The position numbers were made by a program, and so were the translations under genes. From Silene noctiflora (lineage: Eukaryota; Streptophyta; Magnoliopsida; Caryophyllales; Caryophyllaceae), in NCBI GenBank assembly GCA_009801015.1, contig VHZZ01000172.1:111207-133347 (forward strand): a DNA stretch of 22,141 nucleotides. The letters are read 5' to 3'. Shown piece by piece: positions 18,330 to 22,141 of the stretch. The stretch's first letter is position 1; the number at the start of each line of letters is the position of its first letter. The notes beneath the pieces are model-generated. The model saw only the letters and a list, made by a program, of their open reading frames with translations. It did not search any database and was not told the origin of the DNA.

Positions 18330-20830
18330 ATGGGTTCGAAAACCCCTTCGATCAAATCACTTATCACTACTTTCTTCATCTTCTTCATCTCCCATGTTCA
18401 TTCATTCTACCTTCCTGGTGTTGCTCCTCGCGATTTCCAACGGGTTATCTCTCTTTCTATCTCTTAATTACTTGATTAATCTTGTTTCTTGTTTATTTTT
18501 GATTGATTGATTGATTGATTGATCTTAGGGCTTAACGATCTGAGTTCACTGGTTTTACTTGTTTTCCCCCCTTTGTGTTTCGATCTGGATTGATTTGTGT
18601 GTTTATGTTTCAATCTGACAGCTATTTGTGTGATGTAGATTTACTGCTTATTGTATTTCGTTAGGGTTTTATTTGAGAAATTATTGGTTTTGTGGGAGTG
18701 AATCGTGTTGTCGTTGTTGCGTTTAGATTAGCTAATTTTGCGAATGTGTGATGTTTGATGGCCAAATTACCAAATTAGGAAAAACCGCGAGTGATCTTTG
18801 CCAAATTGGTTAAAGAATAGAAGATTGTGACAAATTGAACAAAAATATGCCACCTTACTATTGCTGGAACTAGATTTGATGAAACTACTACTGCCAAAGT
18901 GACCCAAATAAAAAATGTGTCGGAGTTAGGTATGATGTGCACTTTAGGATGGGTCGGGTCAATTCGGGTTCAGATTTGTTTCGGGTGAGCTGTTATGGGT
19001 CAGTAGGTACGAGTTATTTTGGTTCAAATCAGTTTGGCTATGTAGGTTATATTGCATCTCTTCATTTTGGGCCGAATTGTTAGCGACGGGTATATGTGAA
19101 TCGAGTTCAGGAAAGTCTCTTTAATCTCTTCAGGTTTTGGGTCTACAATCTGAGTCTCAAGAAAAAGAGGTATATGTATATGGGTGAGCTTTATGATTCA
19201 TTGATTGTTTACTTAATTACTTCAATAATAACTTCAAGTTTTGGGTGACATTTGAGTTGTCTAGTTAGAGTCTCAAGTCCGATTTTTACTACTTGAGCAA
19301 GGGTAGTTTTGTCAAATCAAGCTCGAATTATAGAAAGGTAAATAAAGTAAAATGCTTTTGAGCAATTTGTCACTACCCTTTGTTTTTGTATTTTTTTTAA
19401 CCAAATTGTCACAAGTGACTTTCTTTTACCAATTTGGCAAACACCCTCCTCCTATGTACCAATCTGGTTGTTTGGTTGGTCTGTGGCCACATGACTGGAA
19501 CTGTATAAAAATAGTAGTTGGTGGCATTTCGTTTTTGCACGTATAGGTCACATTTAGTGTCATTAGGTTGCGATTGGCAGATCAGTACATTTTCGCCTGA
19601 TTATGTGAGTAGATTTTGCAATTGTTATTTGGCATATTAGTTCATTAATAGGCCTTTAGCTAATTTCTTGATAAGTTTGAGGTAATTCTCCCATTTTGAC
19701 ATTATAAAGTACTGTCACTTGATTAGTTTGTGAAGATTGCTGAATTGCAGAGATATTAAGATGCATTATTATAATCTAGCTTCCTATTAGAGAAATAAAC
19801 TCGTATTGGCTTCAGTTGCGCCAATGTCAGGATAAATCAGATTAAGTTCAGTCGTTGGACCCTGTATATTTTAAGTTTTTAGCATGTTATTACTGAATCA
19901 TCAATTCGTGCAAATTACATTGTTACGTCACTCATGTTTTCCCCCATTTGGTGTGAAAATGTAATATACTGATATGTAAGTTGTCCGAGATTCGTATAGG
20001 GAGATCCTCTTCAAGTGAAGGTCAACAAGCTGTCTTCTACAAAGACCCAGCTTCCTTATGACTACTATTTTTTGAAGTACTGCAAGCCTCAGAAAATCCT
20101 CAACAGCGCGGAGAATCTGGGAGAAGTTCTTCGTGGTGACCGTATTGAGAATTCTGTGTACACTGTGAGATTAAATTCTAATCTCATCTTTTGTTTTACT
20201 TTGGATATACGTTCTATTTCGGAGACCTTTTTGTTCCCTTTCACTGTAGTCATGTGTCTCTTTTTGTGCAACAGTTCAAGATGAGGGAGGAAGTAAGTTG
20301 CCAGGTGGGATGCAGACTAAAACTTGATGCTGAGTCTGCCAAGAATTTTAAGGAAAAGATTGATGATGAGTATAGAGTTAACATGTAAGTATGGTGTTCT
20401 GGGTGCTGTTTTTTTTTTTGTGTGTGTGTTTACTTTTCCAGAAGTGATTTTCTGCCAGGATCGACTTCGTCTGGAGCACGTCATGATTTTTCACTGTTTC
20501 ATAATATCCGATGATGGTGTGACAGGATTCTGGACAACCTTCCCGTTGCAGTCTTAAGACAAAGGAGGGATGGTCAAACGAAGGTCTATGAGCACGGCTT
20601 CCGTGTAGGGTTCAAGGGAAAGTACTCTGGAGTGAGTAGTGTGTCAGTTTATTTATCTTCTTATAGCATGCAACTTTTTACCGATCTGATTCATATTACT
20701 TGCACTTCATGTTACAGACTCAAGAGGAGAAGTACTTTATTCATAATCATCTAATCTTCAAAGTCATGTACCACAAAGACCCAGAGACCGACTTTGCACG
20801 TATTGTTGGCTTCGAGGTTACTCCTAACAG
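18330..20830 (+). CDS. Transmembrane 9 superfamily (TM9SF/EMP70/TMN) protein, N-terminal part
   Basis: Exons 18330-18443, 20000-20164, 20275-20384, 20526-20631 and 20718-20830 encode 202 residues in frame. The last ends in a split AG, where the next residue is expected to be Ser. Residues 1-25 form a signal peptide (TTFFIFFISHVHS), with mature FYLPGVAPRDF. The motifs NKLSS..TQLPYDYY, ENLGEVLRGDRIENSVY, DDEYRVNMILDNLPVAV, YEHGFRVGFKG and FIHNHL are the luminal domain of TM9SF proteins. Plant members (TMN/EMP) have about 640 residues with nine C-terminal membrane spans and act in Golgi/endosomal membrane protein sorting. Only the luminal third is here. No next exon is visible in the 1.3 kb to the window end, so intron 5 is long or the gene is interrupted. 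The best family match is the Arabidopsis TMN6/TMN7 type. Confidence 0.93.
18501..18523 (+). repeat. (GATT)n microsatellite in TM9SF intron 1
   Basis: There are nearly six uninterrupted copies of GATT, 58 bp inside intron 1. It is a simple repeat, probably length-polymorphic. Confidence 0.95.
18662..18669 (+). promoter_or_regulatory. Telo-box (TAGGGTTT) in TM9SF intron 1
   Basis: TAGGGTTT lies about 220 bp inside intron 1, the same motif as in intron 1 of the MSI4/FVE gene. It is an eight-base word and can occur by chance in AT-rich DNA. Confidence 0.25.
18761..19440. mobile_element. Foldback-like element in TM9SF intron 1
   Basis: The left arm (18761-18840) holds GCCAAATTACCAAATTAGG, GCCAAATTGGTTAAAGAA and GTGACAAATTG. 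The right arm (19361-19440) holds the complements CAATTTGTCAC, AACCAAATTGTCACAAGTGA and CTTTTACCAATTTGGC. The arms are therefore inverted, each with repeated CCAAATTG words. The interior (about 18940-19080) has GGGTCGGGTCAATTCGGGTT, a word type dispersed in plant transposons. There is no transposase frame. The element would explain almost half of the 1556-bp intron. Exact ends and target duplication are not resolved. Confidence 0.5.
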
Positions 20831-21420
20831 GTCTGCTTTCTCTTTGTTTTTTTTGGAACATCATATTGCTTTTGGCTTGTCCTTTCTCTTTTCCATGCAT
20901 TACACTTTCATGATATGAGATCACTTCTGTTTTAACAGTAGAATTTGAATTCATTTTTGTTTGTACAATATCGAATTTGTTCATTAGTTATTCTGCTGAA
21001 TGAAGTTTTCAGCATTTGGCTGAAGTTCTATGCATATTTCGAGGTTTGAATTATGTATTAGAAGCAATTTATATCACACAGTTCATATTTGTATTGAAAT
21101 TTTAGAAATATGGTTCTTTCGTTAATGCTGTGCTAAGAATTAGTACTCTCTCCGTTTGGTGATTTACGTCTATATGCAGAACTGCAAATGCTTTCTGATC
21201 AACAATAGACTTGCACCTTATGAGTGCAATCAACTTATGTGCTTTGATAATTGATTGTACTAGGACAAAATATAGCTTAGTTATATATTAGCCTACAGAA
21301 TACATGATTAGATATTGAGGAACTCCAGTGCGAGATTTCTAAATGCAGTATGATTTTGTGAAGACTTTGGTTCAGCTCGGCTTTACTGCTAGCACAACTT
21401 CTTGTTGTTTATCTTATGTG
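20831..21420 (+). other. Start of TM9SF intron 5, no coding exon seen
   Basis: The donor AACAG|GTCTGC opens an intron whose acceptor was not found. TACTCTCTCCGTTTGG at about 21144 resembles a Stowaway-type MITE end (TACTCCCTCCGT), but no complementary end was found downstream. Confidence 0.5.
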
Positions 21421-21423
21421 TGC

Positions 21424-21540
21424 ATTTTATCAAACTACCAATTCCCTTCATCTTAGCCTTATATAAATTGATATATCAAATTGATATACCAATTCCCTTC
21501 ATTTTATCAAACTACCAATTCCCTTCATCAAACTACCAAT
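21424..21540 (+). repeat. 29-bp direct repeat, ACCAATTCCCTTCAT core
   Basis: ATTTTATCAAACTACCAATT plus CCCTTCATC is identical at 21424-21452 and 21501-21529, 77 bp apart. An extra core ACCAATTCCCTTCAT lies at 21488-21502, and a partial AAACTACCAAT at 21530-21540. It is a local, recent-looking duplication next to the odd tail region. Confidence 0.85.
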
Positions 21541-21572
21541 AGACGGCAAGCAAGTTAAACCTTTTCTATTGA

Positions 21573-22062
21573 GATGAGAGCTATAGTATACCCTTTTATT
21601 TCTTTTTTTGTTCTGATCCCCCACGATTGCTAGAAGGAGTTGCTTTATTTATAAGAAAAGCGTTCGGACTAGTTAAATCTAAGAGTGCAATCACTCCNGT
21701 GCGAATAGATTTCCATTACAAAGGGATGACGCTATTGCCTATTTGTAAACCTTAATTCGACTAAAGGCTATAAGGGAGCCTTCTATATGAGAGCTACGCT
21801 TTCAATCTAGCAGCTATTTAACATCAGAATACGAGCGAACGAAAGTACTATTATATAAATACTCCNTGGAAGTCCTAAGCACAGCAACTAATACCCCTGC
21901 TTCAGGTACAGTAGCTCAAGCGACAGCCCCACAGGAAGTTGCAGACTATATAATAGACCGGTTGATAAGATTTTTCTTTATATACATGAGTTAGAAAGAC
22001 AAAAGCATTCTATTAGTGATAAACTACAAGAACAGCTACAGATACGCAAACGGGTGTGGTAG
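21573..22062 (+). other. Unidentified open-frame patches, possibly decayed coding DNA
   Basis: Three open stretches follow one another on the plus strand without start codons at their beginnings. The first is 21573-21755, including LLEGVALFIRKAFGLVKSKS. The second is 21791-21994, including ATAPQEVADYIIDRLIRFF. The third is 21988-22062 in another frame, including ERQKHSISDKLQEQLQIRKR. Base composition is more balanced than in the flanks, and two of the three N bases lie here. It could be a decayed insert of organellar, plasmid or retroelement origin. I do not recognise the protein. It is not an exon of the TM9SF gene as far as I can tell. Confidence 0.3.
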
Positions 22063-22141
22063 ACACGGTGTAAATAGTAGCATTCGCCTTTTACGCGGCA
22101 TAAAGGACTTCTTAAAAAACTAAGTCAAGAACTTTTATAAA

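Noticed and set aside
21141-21180. Stowaway MITE call based on TACTCTCTCCGTTTGG
   Set aside because: Only one end is recognisable; no complementary end or TA duplication was found within several hundred bases.
1-22141. CRISPR array, rRNA or bacterial operon
   Set aside because: There are no regularly spaced identical repeats with unique spacers, no rRNA signature sequences, and all real genes are intron-containing plant genes.

Overview
This window is plant nuclear genomic DNA. It is AT-rich, with intron-rich genes (GT-AG introns, T-rich acceptors), long gene-poor stretches, and many small transposon-like inserts. A Caryophyllales plant, possibly a Silene/Caryophyllaceae species, is my best guess. 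This rests on the cluster of TACTCGATCGAGTA palindromes near the left end and on a WD40 gene of the MSI4/FVE family, the family I recall for the Silene latifolia X/Y gene pair SlX1/SlY1. The species call is inference. Three single N bases suggest a clone or draft assembly.

Layout. Bases 1-3180 carry no convincing gene: a possible LTR-like stretch on the left, the palindrome cluster at 521-670, then AT-rich DNA. Gene 1 (3335-6153, + strand, 4 coding exons, 78 aa) is the plant TMEM258-type subunit of the ER oligosaccharyltransferase. Its only coding bases in exon 1 are the ATG, and its 2.4 kb intron 2 holds a SINE fragment. Bases 6154-8540 are 3' flank plus a composite of inverted-repeat (MITE-like) elements. 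Gene 2 (8706-16564, + strand, 15 coding exons, 456 aa) is a complete MSI4/FVE WD40 histone-binding protein. Its exons were reconstructed one by one and keep frame throughout. It has one non-canonical GC-AG intron and a tandemly triplicated segment in intron 1. Bases 16565-18329 are intergenic, with a neat 167-bp inverted-repeat element and a ~30-bp periodic motif array. Gene 3 (from 18330, + strand) is the 5' part (5 exons, 202 residues) of a transmembrane-9 superfamily (TM9SF/EMP70/TMN) protein. The rest of its exons are not found before the window ends. The last ~550 bp hold open-frame patches of unknown origin.

The three genes share orientation but not a pathway: N-glycosylation in the ER, chromatin/flowering-time control in the nucleus, and Golgi/endosomal membrane protein sorting. 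There is no operon logic here; each has its own leader. No rRNA, tRNA, CRISPR or viral gene was seen.
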